Source: Phytoseiulus persimilis (lineage: Eukaryota; Arthropoda; Arachnida; Mesostigmata; Phytoseiidae). Taken from it: a stretch of DNA of 64,000 bases. Below, in pieces: positions 20,492-31,051 of the stretch. Position 1 is the first letter of the stretch, and the number at the start of each line of letters is the position of its first letter. Where the stretch lies: contig CM075101.1 in assembly GCA_037576195.1 (NCBI GenBank), positions 2,542,001-2,606,000 on the forward strand. Direction: 5' to 3'. The notes below the pieces were generated by a model. The model was not told the origin of the DNA. It did no database searches and was given only the letters and a program-made list of their open reading frames with translations. A program made the position numbers and the translations under genes.

Positions 20492-23400
20492 ATTATGACT
20501 CCTGGTCTCTCGCAATCATAAAGTTCTTCCGAAGTTAAGCTGTTCTAAATGGAAATTGAGCGATTCGACCTCTTGAACCAAAGCGGAGGTATCGGAGCCG
20601 GAATATCCGATTTTGCAGAGATTTCTCGGTGTTTTTTTTTCCGCCGATAGAAGTGTCTCATGAACTGGATAATGTGCCTTTGACACGTTTCACCGCTGTT
20701 TCACGTTGCGAGAAGTTGACTACGATCCGTCGTCGATGAGAAAATCATTTCTCTCCCCTTCCCAGTGTCGCTTCACAAACATTCGACAACGTGAAACGAT
20801 GTGAGTGAGCCAGCAAGACTCTCTGACGGAACAATCGAACTCGTCGTCCCAGATGGAAGACATGCTGATCACTCCGTGTTGGACTGGGATTTTTCGGAGG
20901 CTTTTCAGCGTTTCCAGAGGAATCCCAGATCATACCATCCATGAGACAGTCGAATCGGCGAGCAAGAATCGTCGAAAAATCGCTGAAAAAGCGTCCCAAA
21001 TCAAGCTCTAGGGCGATAACAGCAACCAAGTTGGCGATGGTCAATATGGTTTTAGACTCCTCGAACCTCTACGAGAACGACGTTGCGAGAGCTGAGCAGC
21101 CACTGCGAGGAACATTTCTGACTGCCTAGGAATTTTTTAGCTCACCATGATTTCGAGAAACTGCAAGAAGTCTTTGTCGGATCTCCTTCATGGATGATTC
21201 GAGAACTGTGAAACTTGAGTTAGCATGAGTGTCGGGCGTTGCCTGCCGGCTCGCGTTTACAGATCGAAATTCCTCTATTTTGCCTCCTCTATTTTGGTCA
21301 ATTTTGCATCGAGTGGAAAAAAACTCATTCCGAAGCGTCACCGGTCATGGTGAGACACCACAAGAAACCGCAGGGATCGGACCGCCGACGGAAATACAGC
21401 GTCGAGCAGCTTGCGGCAGCTCTGGAGTGAAAGGAGTGAAATCGCAGGGGGCGCTCCATTTTTCTCAAATTGAATCCGAGGGATCGCGGCGTTTAGTGCT
21501 GATGTCGGATGGATGAATATTCCTCCACACGGACATCTGTTTCGGTGGTTCTTTCCTGAGTATCTCGTGGGAAGAGATCGTCAATTCTCGAGCAATCCGC
21601 TGCACCACGGGCGGAATACCCGCACCGACCGGAATCACTCCACTCCACGGGGTGATACCGATTGAAATTATTATCGATTATTCCTCCTTCCGCTCCTTCG
21701 TTCAAAATATCTGCTTGAGGCTTTGCGGTATCTACGCTCTGGCCTGACTTTGCTTTGGACTAAGGTTTCGACCAACTTGTTAGGAAAGACGAGGAAATGT
21801 GGTGTCGCCCCATTTACGCGGAGTCATCAATCTCGGAGAACCTCCCGGGAACTCCCTGTCGCAGAACGTCGCATCGAAGCTCGAGGATTCCGGAATCGAT
21901 CCTGGAGTGGAGATTTCACGCTCGAATGCGTTCGCGATTCAGATTACCATCGGAAGAACCTCGGGGCTTTGCGGAGAAGAAATCGGGAGGAAGATGTCCG
22001 TTCTCGTGGCGTGATATTCCTCCTTCTGAGAACCCGTGTACTTCCATGCCGCTAATTCCTCCTCGCTCGAACTAACTATTGGTGTCCCGGATAATGGGAA
22101 GTTGACTGCGCGTAGCGCATCCTATCTCATTGGATTTCCGCTCCGCCTCTCACGCGGCGCTTACTGAGATATCTTTGCGTTTCTTGTCGAAGGAGCAAAT
22201 TTCAGTGCTCTTGATGCTGCTCGCCAGCGGAGACTCCACATCCCATCGATGCGCCTTCCACAGCCTCCATTTGCAGATTACATGAGAGCTTTCCGGTCGA
22301 CTTCCACGGGCCCATGTTGGTACCCGATGTGCGGAAGGGTCCGCGAATCTCTTCGGAAACCTCACTAAATATATCTAGGCAAACTAGTTCTTCAGAGCAC
22401 CTGTGATCTGAGCAGATTGGATCAACGGAAAGAGTACTATTCTTCAGGTTTCCACGCTCGCGAGCTCGATCCTCAACCACGATGCTTATATCCATGGAAC
22501 AAATATTCCACCCAAACACGATCGCATCTGGAAGGAGGGGCCGTCGCGTGCTCCGTCGGGTTTTTGCGAACCTCCTCATGGGTCACTTTCCGACACAGTT
22601 GCGAATTCCAGGGGAACATCCGCTCCCAGTCTACTGAGGCGGCGCATTTTTCGTTCATTGTCATGCTTTCTTCCCTTATTGTGAGCCCGTATTGGAATGT
22701 AACCGAAACTACTTCCACGAGTCTGTCCTGCTGCATGACGTTCTCTTTGATTATCCACATCAGCCGAAGACGTCGCTGTGAGTTTAGTTATTTTAAATGA
22801 ATAGATCCCGAGAAATGGAGCTTCCCTCGCGGAAATTAATTTTGTTTCTTGAAATCAATTGATTGCAGAGTGCTATCACGCACATTTTCCTGTTTTTAAA
22901 CTCGAAGCCTTGGCGGTTCGTCTGAGAAAAGCTTTGTATTTAAAAACCTGCGTTCGACCTCTAGGGAAACGCAAGGGGCAAATTTGAATCCAGAGAACTC
23001 CTCGGACTTTTGCAAACCCTACCCCCTCCTCGTGTACCGCGTCTCGATTCCTGGACACTCCCCGAATCGCTTTCTGAGTCGATAATTTCAATTATCTCGA
23101 CTGACTCACACTCTGTACCCCTGATTGTAGGTTTCTTTGATGTCCTCCCTTCCTCATCATTTTTCGGTGGCGGAATTCAGAAGTCATTTGACTCAATAGT
23201 CTAATTTTTGAGGTAAACCTCGAAAAAGAAACCTTCCAACAATCAGAGATAGCGGATATAATTCCGATCTTAGTTGTCAAATGAAACTCCCTGTGTCACA
23301 GTTCACACCCCAATTTCCGGCCCAAATCAGATTTGAGCATTGTGATTCGTGCTTGTGTTTCATGCGGAAAGCCATACGATACAAGAAGGCTCGACGCTCT

Positions 23401-23565
23401 CGCCCAAGTCCCTCCATTGATAGGAGGAACTGCAGTGAAGACGAAGTGTGGGGCGCAGTGGCGAACTCAATCTACGCGCGCTCGAAATGCGATTGTTAGG
23501 GAGGTTGATCCATTGGGATGAGTAGAGGCGGTTGATTGGTCTCAAATGTTCGGTGATAGAAACTC
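20492..23565. other. No recognisable gene
   Basis: Short overlapping frames up to about 127 codons on both strands; nothing recognisable. Confidence 0.35.
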
Positions 23566-23882
23566 TGTTGGAATAAGGTCCACGTAGCTCAGTTGTTGAC
23601 ACCTCACCTAGAAGTATCTGTAGAGTATGGGAAGAGCACAGCACACAATAAAGAGACAGGGATTCGGTGTTAGAATAGAGTAGCTCCCTGAGCATTGCTT
23701 TATTGGGGTTATATATACCCCTGTGGAAAGATGCGCCAGTCCATGGAGGCCGGAAGGTCTTTCATGGAAGGCATTGTCAGTAACTCACATAAAAGAGCTC
23801 CGGTCAGAACTGCGTCATAGTTCGGACCCTGCAGTGTTTCAGACCAATTACGGCTACAATGAAATGTTGTAATATTTCAACA
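23566..23882 (-). repeat. Ty1/copia-type LTR (probably a 3' LTR)
   Basis: On the minus strand the 317-bp segment begins TGTTGAAATA and ends TTATTCCAACA, the inverted ends usual for copia LTRs. It has, in order, a TATATATAA box (about 23720-23706), then an AATAAA hexamer, as in a U3-R-U5 layout. Directly upstream of its start on that strand is a purine tract (GAGGGAGGA), the expected primer for plus-strand synthesis. It is therefore best read as the 3' LTR of an element lying to the right. No second copy of this LTR was found, and the 5-bp flanks do not match. Confidence 0.5.
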
Positions 23883-24155
23883 TCCTCCCTCAGACGGAAT
23901 CAGTCTGAAAGCGCATTTGTTCCACTGGGAACAATTCACTTCCTCTCCTCCATATCTCAATGATCCTGACAAATTCGGTCTTTGCCACCAAAGTTCAGTA
24001 GGATTTCCTTTTGAGTAATATTCGTCGCCTTGCATCACTGGCGACAGTTTTCGATGCAGAGTATTTTCCTTCTTTAAGAAGCGAACGAGAAACTCAATAC
24101 CTACCCCGCTCCATGAGGCGGACGTGCACAACATTTGAAATTTCAAGCACGACAT
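23883..24155 (-). other. Polypurine tract and preceding short open frame
   Basis: A 92-codon minus-strand frame starts at 24155 and ends (SEGGC, stop) within the purine tract that abuts the LTR. Retroelement internal sequence often ends this way. I recognise no domain in it. Confidence 0.3.
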
Positions 24156-24281
24156 TTGAGAACGCGGCTAGAGACTGAGATTGCCTCCAACCCGTTTCAT
24201 AGACGGTACTGTTCATTCCCTTCTCAGTCTACGAACTGAGAGGTACACTTGTGCCACGTTCCGAAGATTCAGCTTGTGATC

Positions 24282-25569
24282 ATGTCCGAAGAACAGCTCT
24301 CCATGCTGAGCGTGTCCGAAGACCATCCAATGACATCGACGGAGGCAGCCCCATCCCCAGAGTCCGCTGGCCAACCGGTAGGACCTTTGATACGAGAAAG
24401 CTCGTTTGTCGTCTCCAATGTCGTTGGGATTTCACGGGTTGAAAGCCAAAGTCGTTTAGTCATGGATCGTGTCGCTCGCATGTAAACCAACATTGAACTG
24501 TATCGGAACGACATGATTTCCCGCGTGAACCAGCTTTCGTCGACCCGCGACATGCAAACAGTAATTCGCGAGCTGGTGAACCGGACGAATCAGAACGCTG
24601 ACAACTTCTCGCGACCCCTGGTACAGCTTGATCTCTTCGCGAAGTCTGTAGCATTCACTGAGCAAATTAAGCCGATTTCTCATTCGATAGAGGAGCTCCA
24701 AGTGGAATCGCAAAAACAGCTCCGAGTCAGTGTCCAGAGCGCAGCAGCTCAAGAGGCTTTGATCGAACGGCAGGACGCTTTTGCAAGCAGCATAGCCACG
24801 ACTGTACAGATCAGTAACTTGCATGAAGTTACAGCCAGTCTCAGAAAAGAGCTAATCACTCTTAATGACGACCTGGGCAAGATTTCGATTGATCTGCAGT
24901 CTCTCGGTTCATCTCAACCGAGCGCGTCCCCCGAGATTCAGGCCGAGTTATCGAAACTAAACCGTTCCATGAGTCAATCCGAAGAGAACTCGAAGATGAT
25001 TTCTGAACTCGTGAAGAAACAGATCAAGGATGTTCAAGATAGTAAACAAGACTTCGAAGTTCGTCTCATTCGGATGGATTTAGCCTTTCGAGATTTCGCT
25101 GACCGTACCAATCAACGACATCGAAGCTTGGACCAAGCAGACAAGGACATCCGAACTCGTCAGGATCAGCAATCTGCCACGGTCGCGAAGTTTGGAAAAG
25201 ATATTACCGACGTCGTTTCGATGCAGTGTATCCTGAACACGGAGATTAAGAATCTCACGTCTGCAGTCACCACACTAAGCTCGAATGTTTCATGCCTTGC
25301 TACCAGCGTGCGTTCTCACCAGACTGAGGTGGACCTGCCCTCAACTACAGTGAGATCTCAGCGGTCCTCCCTCAACTCCGTGAGACTCGCCATTGCCGAA
25401 AACCTGCAGTCAACTGAGGCCCAAACCGAAGAATCGACTCGGGTTCCGTGTGAACACGTGGAGAGCACGAATGTACCAACTACTCGCTGGAGCTCCATTC
25501 GTCAGGATGCTCGAACGATAGTGAAGAGACGCAAATGGATCATCGGATTTCTTCTCCTCTTGATCACAG
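24282..25569 (+). CDS. Exon 1: coiled-coil cytosolic region and start of membrane segment
   Basis: The frame opens with MSEEQLSMLSVSEDHPM and runs in one phase to 25569, except for a TAA at 24483. After that stop the same frame continues as a Gln/Glu/Ser/Leu-rich region of some 340 residues with heptad-like stretches (for example IQAELSKLNRSMSQSEENSK). It then has a basic cluster (VKRRKW) and the hydrophobic segment WIIGFLLLLIT. A basic cluster just before the membrane segment fits an N-terminus inside the cell. The exon end is a good donor, CACAG followed by GTACGT. If the TAA is genuine, translation could restart at the Met at 24513. Confidence 0.5.
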
Positions 25570-25670
25570 GTACGTCAGTCACAAATTCTCTTGATCAGAG
25601 ACGGCATCACAGACCCATGGTAGTTTCAACAATCTTCTCCGTCACGGACTAATTCGCTGCTTTGTTACAG

Positions 25671-25942
25671 CTGTAACTGGAAACATTATCATGTTCCACA
25701 CTTTGGATTCAGGAGCAGGAAGCAATCTGAATCAATCGCAGAATCCGATCGATCCGGAACTTGTTACCGACCGCAGTTCCATCCCCGATGCGGCGCCACC
25801 ATCCAGCAAAAGAATCTCTACGCTGTATTTCCAATGCAAGCGTCATGACGATGGTTGGGCGTGTAAACATCGGTACGAAGAAACTTGTCTGGTTGTTGAT
25901 GGCAATGCGCCCGTGACGCATTTTCTGAGATGCAGTGTTTCA
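25671..25942 (+). CDS. Exon 2: end of membrane segment and Cys-bearing ectodomain
   Basis: Joined to the base left over from exon 1, this segment reads on in frame as AVTGNIIMFHTLD, completing the hydrophobic stretch. A Ser/Pro linker follows, then a compact region with four to five Cys (YFQCKRHDDGWACKHRYEETC and on to LRCSVS). The exon can end at 25942, before GTAAAG, at a codon boundary. If unspliced, the frame runs to a stop at 25999. A short Cys pattern alone does not name a family. Confidence 0.4.
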
Positions 25943-26039
25943 GTAAAGTCCACAGCATGCAGTCCCACTGGGACAGCGTCCAAGTGCGTCCGCGCTTGAG
26001 ACATGAACCATCTCTGAAACCACTTGTTTTCAATCTCAG

Positions 26040-26345
26040 GAGTTTGTTCATGCTTTTCGAGTGTTATCGTTCTTTCTCATCGAGGTCGGAGGTATACAAG
26101 ACCTGACTCGATGTGGATTTCCATATTTCACAATATACTCGCGATGAACTCGATGTCTCAATTCAAGTCACTGGCCAGCCGAGTGGCCGGGGTCATCCTC
26201 TTTCTGCTGAGTGTAGCTCTCAGTCTTTATCTCGTTCGGGGAGTCTTCGTGTCGTATGTGCTCCCTTCCGTGAGACATCCGGACTTCTCATCAGTGGATG
26301 GAGAGAGTGCTTTTCACCAAACACTTTGCCCAGAGGATCATCAAA
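26040..26345 (+). CDS. Exon 3: ectodomain continuation, one-base frame slip
   Basis: From the acceptor at 26039 the frame reads EFVHAFRVLSFFLIEVGG to IYSR and then meets TGA at 26145. One base over, at 26143, the next frame reads DELDVSIQVTGQPSGRG and stays open to a donor-like GTGCGT at 26346. The simplest reading is one coding exon with a one-base indel, either a mutation or a sequence error. No domain is recognised. Confidence 0.35.
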
Positions 26346-26400
26346 GTGCGTGCTGCCTCTCTGAGTCTTTCTCGTTGTCTACATCTCGCTCGATGGACAG

Positions 26401-27067
26401 TTCTTCAATTTCCCTTGAGCAATCGACCACGTGGCTCGAGGTATCTTCCACTCTTTTCCTGCTGCATGTGATTCCGGTCCCTTCTGAACTCACATCATCT
26501 AACTCTGCATCGGAACCAGCTGCTCCTTCTGTGATCTCAACCATGATCTCGCCTACCCGTACTCGCGAATCTTCCGCAAGCTTGACGACTTTCACAACGG
26601 AGCAGAAGTTAACCTACCAGAGGTATCTTCTCGGGGCTTCTCTCCGTCGTGAGATGGATTCATCAAAGTCAAAACATCTTCTGTCTACTTCTGAAACATC
26701 TCCGCTCCCTGAACCTGTTCCTAGATCTAACATTTTCAATGTTTCACCTTCGGGATTCGCTGAGCTTTCTTCTGAGCGCAGAGCGGTCACGCCTTCAGCT
26801 TTCCCAAGGCTTTCTCGTCGGAGTATCATAATGCCGACCTTGATTCAGCCAACACGGGTCCTTCAGACTCCAGCGTTGTTCCGGTCATCATCTCCATCAT
26901 TGAGGGACAGAGTTCACCACTCTAAATCCTCCCTCAGAACGACCAGCTGGACAAGTCTGATTTCTTCATCATCCACCATCCATCCGTTCTCAGCGTCTGT
27001 GCGTTCCTTTTCCGCCAGACCACTATCGGTTGTGACTATCGCAGAATCTCGGGCTGTCAATGAATAG
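26401..27067 (+). CDS. Ser/Thr/Pro-rich segment of the membrane-protein locus
   Basis: This frame, 222 codons to the stop at 27067, is dominated by Ser, Thr and Pro (for example SLEQSTTWLEVSSTL, TMISPTRTRESSAS). That fits a heavily O-glycosylated stalk. The other forward frame also has protein-like stretches near 26560-27050, so which frame is used is unsure. Confidence 0.3.
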
Positions 27068-27091
27068 AAGAGCAAATCTGGCCCCGAGGCC

Positions 27092-27574
27092 ATGATTGAG
27101 AGCTCGGATGATCTCGTCGTCCTCGAAGCAAACCCGGTGCGTATGAACGTGTCCACTCGAATCACGACTACGACACGTCCGACTCAACGTACCACCCTGA
27201 GGCCGATCGGAACCACAACATCGACCACCTCCCGCAAGCCGGTCGTCACAACCATCACCACGGTTCGTTACACGACAACCACTGGTCAGGCCAAGAAAGC
27301 TTCATCATCGACTGCCTCAGAGGCTCCCGACGTTTCAACACCAACAACCGTTGAAGACAAGTTGGAAACATCAACTACAGAAGGACCGTCATCAACCAAC
27401 GATGAATCCTCCGAGTCCTTTCTCTCCTCTTCATCGACCGATCCGGCTGTCAATGATGTTGACAGCACAACACCGGGCGCTGTTATCACCAAGCCGACAC
27501 CAATGATTCTGTACACACCCGTGAATCGGTACCAGTGCACGATCATGAAATACAATCATATTGTAAGTCGCTGA
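27092..27574 (+). CDS. Mucin-like Thr/Ser-rich segment
   Basis: The segment has about 160 codons with runs of Thr (TRITTTTRPTQRTT, VTTITTVRYTTTTG), then acidic Ser-rich sequence and YQCTIMKYNHI before a donor-like GTAAGT at 27564. The composition is that of an extracellular mucin domain. The frame is open upstream to 27068. Low-complexity coding like this needs transcript support. Confidence 0.35.
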   Translation: MIESSDDLVVLEANPVRMNVSTRITTTTRPTQRTTLRPIGTTTSTTSRKPVVTTITTVRYTTTTGQAKKASSSTASEAPDVSTPTTVEDKLETSTTEGPSSTNDESSESFLSSSSTDPAVNDVDSTTPGAVITKPTPMILYTPVNRYQCTIMKYNHIVSR

Positions 27575-27583
27575 TTAACAAGA

Positions 27584-27726
27584 TCTGCATTTTCGTCCGG
27601 CGAACAACTCCGCTCAGGAACACAATGACTGTACATCAATATGTTGGACATGAAGAATTTGTCATTGATGATGAGCATGACCAGTTCGGCCAACAATGTG
27701 AAAATTTTGTCAAGTATTATTCATGA
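27584..27726 (+). CDS. Possible terminal coding segment of the membrane-protein locus
   Basis: The frame ICIFVRRTTPLRNT to a stop after FVKYYS at 27726 looks protein-like and lies just after the GTAAGT donor. The 20-bp gap is far too short for an intron, so the true junction, or a frameshift, is unresolved. Confidence 0.25.
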
Positions 27727-27800
27727 GGAAATGAGAGTGTTCTTATTTGGCTAGAAGTTGCTTTCCGTTTATTTGAGAGATCACCGTGAATGAGCGAATC

Positions 27801-28308
27801 CTAGATGTCTTGAGTGGTGGCGCCATAGGGCGAGCCGGTGTTCCTCTTAGCCCCGGCAGCAGAAGGTTTCTCTTCTTTGCTGAGACGCCGGTACTGCTGC
27901 CGACGCCATGTTTGAATGACGCATCGGGAACAGCTAGTACCGCCATAGATCACTACGATCGTCGTGAGGATTACCGCGTAAAGTAGGAGGAAGTTCGTCT
28001 TCGTTGATGGGTTTGGAACAGGATTTGGTGGATTCGGATGTGTATACTTGTAATACGCTTGCCAGATGCCGTTGCCTCCAAACACCTGTCCGTCAGGCAA
28101 CAAACATGCGACCGCTGGTGACGCTTTTTCTCTGCAGCCATCCAACGTGAGGATGCAATCCACTGGGAAGTGTTCCGGACTTAATTCTGAGATCATGCAT
28201 GGCTGGTTGGACCGTATGCAGAGGGGCGAACAGCAGGAACTATACTCGAAGAAGCTGGTGACCGTTGCCACGAGCTGAAGAGCCAAGATTGCTTTGAAAC
28301 TCCACATG
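27801..28308 (-). CDS. Signal-peptide plus membrane-anchor protein at copia 3' end
   Basis: Starting at the Met at 28308 (MWSFKAIL), the frame has a hydrophobic signal peptide of about 20 residues. An ectodomain of about 80 residues with eight or so Cys follows (SSCCSPLC, QPC, PVDC, DGC, AVAC). Next are a Pro/Asn-rich stalk, a membrane segment (FLLLYAVILTTIVVIYGG), a Cys pair and a basic tail (WRRQQYRR). An upstream in-frame Met at 28343 would add 12 residues. It overlaps the end of the copia RNase H frame and is on the same strand. A short type I membrane protein after pol is where an envelope-like gene would sit in a retroelement, but I see no fusion peptide or known fold. It may instead be an unrelated host fragment. 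Confidence 0.45.
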
Positions 28309-28850
28309 GTTTTCGATGCCTGCAAGATTCCGCAGCGCCACAAAGTGAGTTTCAGGCAGAGCTTTAGTTCCTAGGTCTGCGATGTTCTTATCAGTCGCAC
28401 AATGCTCGATTTTAAACTCCCCAGCCTCAATCTTCTCTCTCATCCAAAATTAGCGACTTTCAATATGCTCACTTTTTCTGGAGACCGCTGTGGTGGTGGA
28501 GAGATTCAAACAACCTGTGTTGTCCACCCGAAGAGATGGTACCACTGGGTATCCGACCTCTCCCAGAAGGCGGGTCAACTAGACCACGGACTTTCTTCCT
28601 TCGCTACAGGCTATGATCTCGCTTTCCATGGAGCTCAGTGAAATGCAAATTTGTCTCTTTGAGGACCAAACCACGCACGCGCCTCCGAATTGGATGAATG
28701 CGCTGCTCGTGGGTCTTCTGGTTGCCTTGCACCCACTCCAGTCAGAATCACTGTATGCGATTATGCCATCAGAGACATCAGCAGTGTATTTCGGACCGAA
28801 ATAGCGTGTTACAGAAAGATACCTCTATACTTTAAGCCAACGTTCCAGAG
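28240..28850 (-). pseudogene. copia RNase H domain
   Basis: Readable in one frame with several stops: AYSDSDWSGCKATRRPTS carries the first catalytic Asp. SLSSMESEI carries the Glu (usually SSTEAE), and RVDNTG carries the later Asp. The end, EHCATDKNIADLGTKALP, is the conserved DxxTKxL tail. Three internal stops (near 28836, 28582 and 28452) make it dead. Confidence 0.7.
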
Positions 28851-28939
28851 GTGTTTGGTAGGCCTCTCCAGATGTCGAGCCAACATGTTCACGCTGTACG
28901 AAATTTCTGTTCGGCTCACCACGGAAGCGAACATCAAGC

Positions 28940-29529
28940 CCCCCCCCCCCCCACAAGTTCTCGATATGGGAGACTGAGATCGACTTCCCCTCCGAAGGCA
29001 GATTTCGAAGTGGCATCGATTGGAACAGGAGATGCCTTGCAGTTCTTCATGTTGAAAGGGTCTAGCAATTCTGCTATGTATTGAGCCTGGTTGACCTGGA
29101 TAGCTCCTCGGTCTAGGGAGATTTCAATTCTCATTCCCAAGAAAAACTTCAGAGGCTTCGCGGTGAGTTCAAACGTCCCTTGGCGTTCCTTGACCAACGC
29201 ATCATTGGTTTGTTCTTTGTCGGATGCGATCAGGCAATCATCGACATAAACCAAGATAAAAACTCTGTTGGGTTTGTTTGAGAAGCAGAGGCATGAGTCG
29301 AGGTTACTCCTCGTGATTTCAAGTTTAGCAATGTGTCATTCAGCTTCTTGTTGAAGCAGAGGGGACTCTGGACTGCTCCGTACATCGCTTTGAGGAGCTT
29401 GCATACTCTTCCAGTTCCATCTTCCATTCCCGATGGCTGTTTCATGTAAAGAGTACGGTCCAGTGGGGCAGATAGGAAGGCAGTGGATACATCGGCTTGC
29501 CAAATCCACAATCTTTCCCTGGCGCACAT
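28940..29529 (-). pseudogene. copia reverse transcriptase catalytic region
   Basis: Two overlapping frames share the domain. The first has IWQADVSTAFLSAPLDRTLYMKQP and LLKAMYGAVQSP. The second has VYVDDCLIASD (the YVDD catalytic box), FFLGMRIE and a connection region ending LPYRELVG. There a C14 run, 28952-28939, throws it out of frame. The slip between the two frames is near 29300. The protein would copy the element's RNA into DNA, but this copy cannot. Confidence 0.75.
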
Positions 29530-29613
29530 TGACAGGACAGTACGAATGGTCTCGTACTTTGCAACCGGCGAGAACAGGATATCATAGTCAAGTCCGGCTC
29601 TCTGTCTGTGTCC

Positions 29614-30660
29614 TCAAAGGACAAGTCGAGCTTTCCTTCTCACTATCTGGCCATCCTTGTTGAACTTCAAGGAAAAGATCCAATGATTCGAAAGGACATG
29701 CAGTCCTGGCTCGGGATCTACGAGCTGATAAACTTCATTACTCTTGAATGATTCTAGCTCCGAAGCCATTGCGGCGAGCCAATCCTTTTTGTACTTGGAG
29801 CGATTAACATCAGCTAGGCATGAAGGTGCGTCTACCTCTAGTTCTGAACTGCCCAATGTTTCGCTCGTCTGATTAGACTTTGTAGCGCTACTAGTGGCAA
29901 GGAAGGCTAACCCTGCCTGGTACCTATACGGCTTCTTGAGAGTTTCCCTACTCCTCAAGGCATAGTTGCGTCCCTCGGATTTCTCACTCGCCGCTGCGGG
30001 AGTTTTCCCTGTTGTCCTCTGTTCGCGCGAACTTACGGCAGGCGGTGTCGGACCGCCGGGCACATCATCCGGGCCGATCCCCAATTCGACATCCACATTC
30101 CCCTCTCCACTCCAGTCGTTGCTGTCGTCATCGGCGCTGTCTCGGCCGCCGGCGTCGCTGGGAGAGGGTTCTTCATCATTCGCTGGAGGCTCGTTGCTAT
30201 CCGTTGTTGGGGAATTCTGTGAAGGTTCTTCCGGAAGTTGATTTTCTTCCCCGAACAGCGGTGCTGGTTCCCCCACTAGGATATCTCGGATACGATGAAT
30301 CCTGGTCGTTCCAAGTTCGATTACACGGTAACTGAGACCGTCTTCGTCGATGCCAACGACTGCTCCTGCGATGGGTCTCTGATCCGGCTTGGTTTTGTCA
30401 GGCTTGATATTGTAGAACCAACAGCGGCTTCCGAACCTCAGGACTCTACCCAGATAGGGCTTGTGACCAGTAATGATTTCGAATGGGATCTTGCCAGGAG
30501 GGTTGAGGAATTTCGTGACATCCAGGCAGAAAGTCGAGAACGAAATTGCTTCCCCCCAAACTCCCTTCTTCAACTGGCTGTCGATAATCATCGTTCTTGC
30601 GAGGTCCAATAGTGTACGACGTTCACTAATCGAGTTGAGCTGTGGTGTGTATGGGGGGGG
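29614..30660 (-). pseudogene. copia integrase C-terminus and RT N-terminus
   Basis: In the frame after the C-run, YTPQLNSISERRTLLDLAR is the catalytic Glu region of integrase. About 100 residues of C-terminal domain (GHKPYLGRVLRFGSRCWFY) follow. A long low-complexity acidic linker leads to the start of the reverse transcriptase: WLAAMASELESFKSNEVYQLV and HWIFSLKFNKDGQIVRRKARLV. The frame stops at 29614, short of the catalytic motif. Confidence 0.7.
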
Positions 30661-31051
30661 GGGGGGAGTAGGAGTAGTCACATCCTGTTGAGGTAAGGAG
30701 TGACTGCAATCTCCTGTTGACAAACTCACTCCCGCCGTCCAAGTGGAAATGGTACACTTGTTGTCCGGTTCTGAGCCTGAACCATTTGAGGAAGTCCCTT
30801 ACTCGATCGTAGACTTCCACTTTGTTCCGGAGGAAATACGTTTTACGGAAGCGGCTGTAGTCGTCAGTCAATGTGAGGAATGCTTGATGTCCTCCGTAGG
30901 ACATGGTGCTCACAAAACAGACATCACTGCTGATGTATCCGATCCGAGGGGCGCGGGAGCTCATCGGCTTTGATCGATAGCTCGCTCAATGCATTTTTCC
31001 GTTTACACAGCTCTCGCAGCTGGTAAAATCCTTGAGCACCTCATAGCCTTG
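30626..31051 (-). pseudogene. copia integrase N-terminal and core domain
   Basis: It continues in the frame of the preceding segment after the TGA. CESC completes the HHCC site, then a second TGA lies near 30988. The core reads FLTLTDDYSRFRKTYFL with the first catalytic Asp, and HLDGGSEFVNRRL with the second Asp. The frame then enters a C14 run (30666-30653) and leaves register, ending at 30626. Confidence 0.7.

Larger units (their letters stand above)
24282..27726 (+). pseudogene. Multi-exon membrane-protein-like locus, probably decayed
   Basis: A chain of plus-strand coding segments suggests one gene: a cytosolic coiled coil, one transmembrane segment, a Cys-containing ectodomain and a mucin-like Ser/Thr region. 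Candidate introns are 25570-25670 (GTACGT...TTACAG), 25943-26039 (GTAAAG...CTCAG) and 26346-26400 (GTGCGT...GACAG). The first two keep frame exactly. Against function: an in-frame TAA at 24483-24485 splits the first segment, one base is out of step near 26140, and the frame is interrupted again around 27067 and 27574. It could be a decayed host gene or a captured envelope-like gene. I recognise no named family. Confidence 0.45.

Noticed and set aside
26024-27067. One unspliced 347-codon frame as a complete protein
   Set aside because: Its first part overlaps a better in-frame exon reading from 26040 and its start Met lies in a predicted intron.
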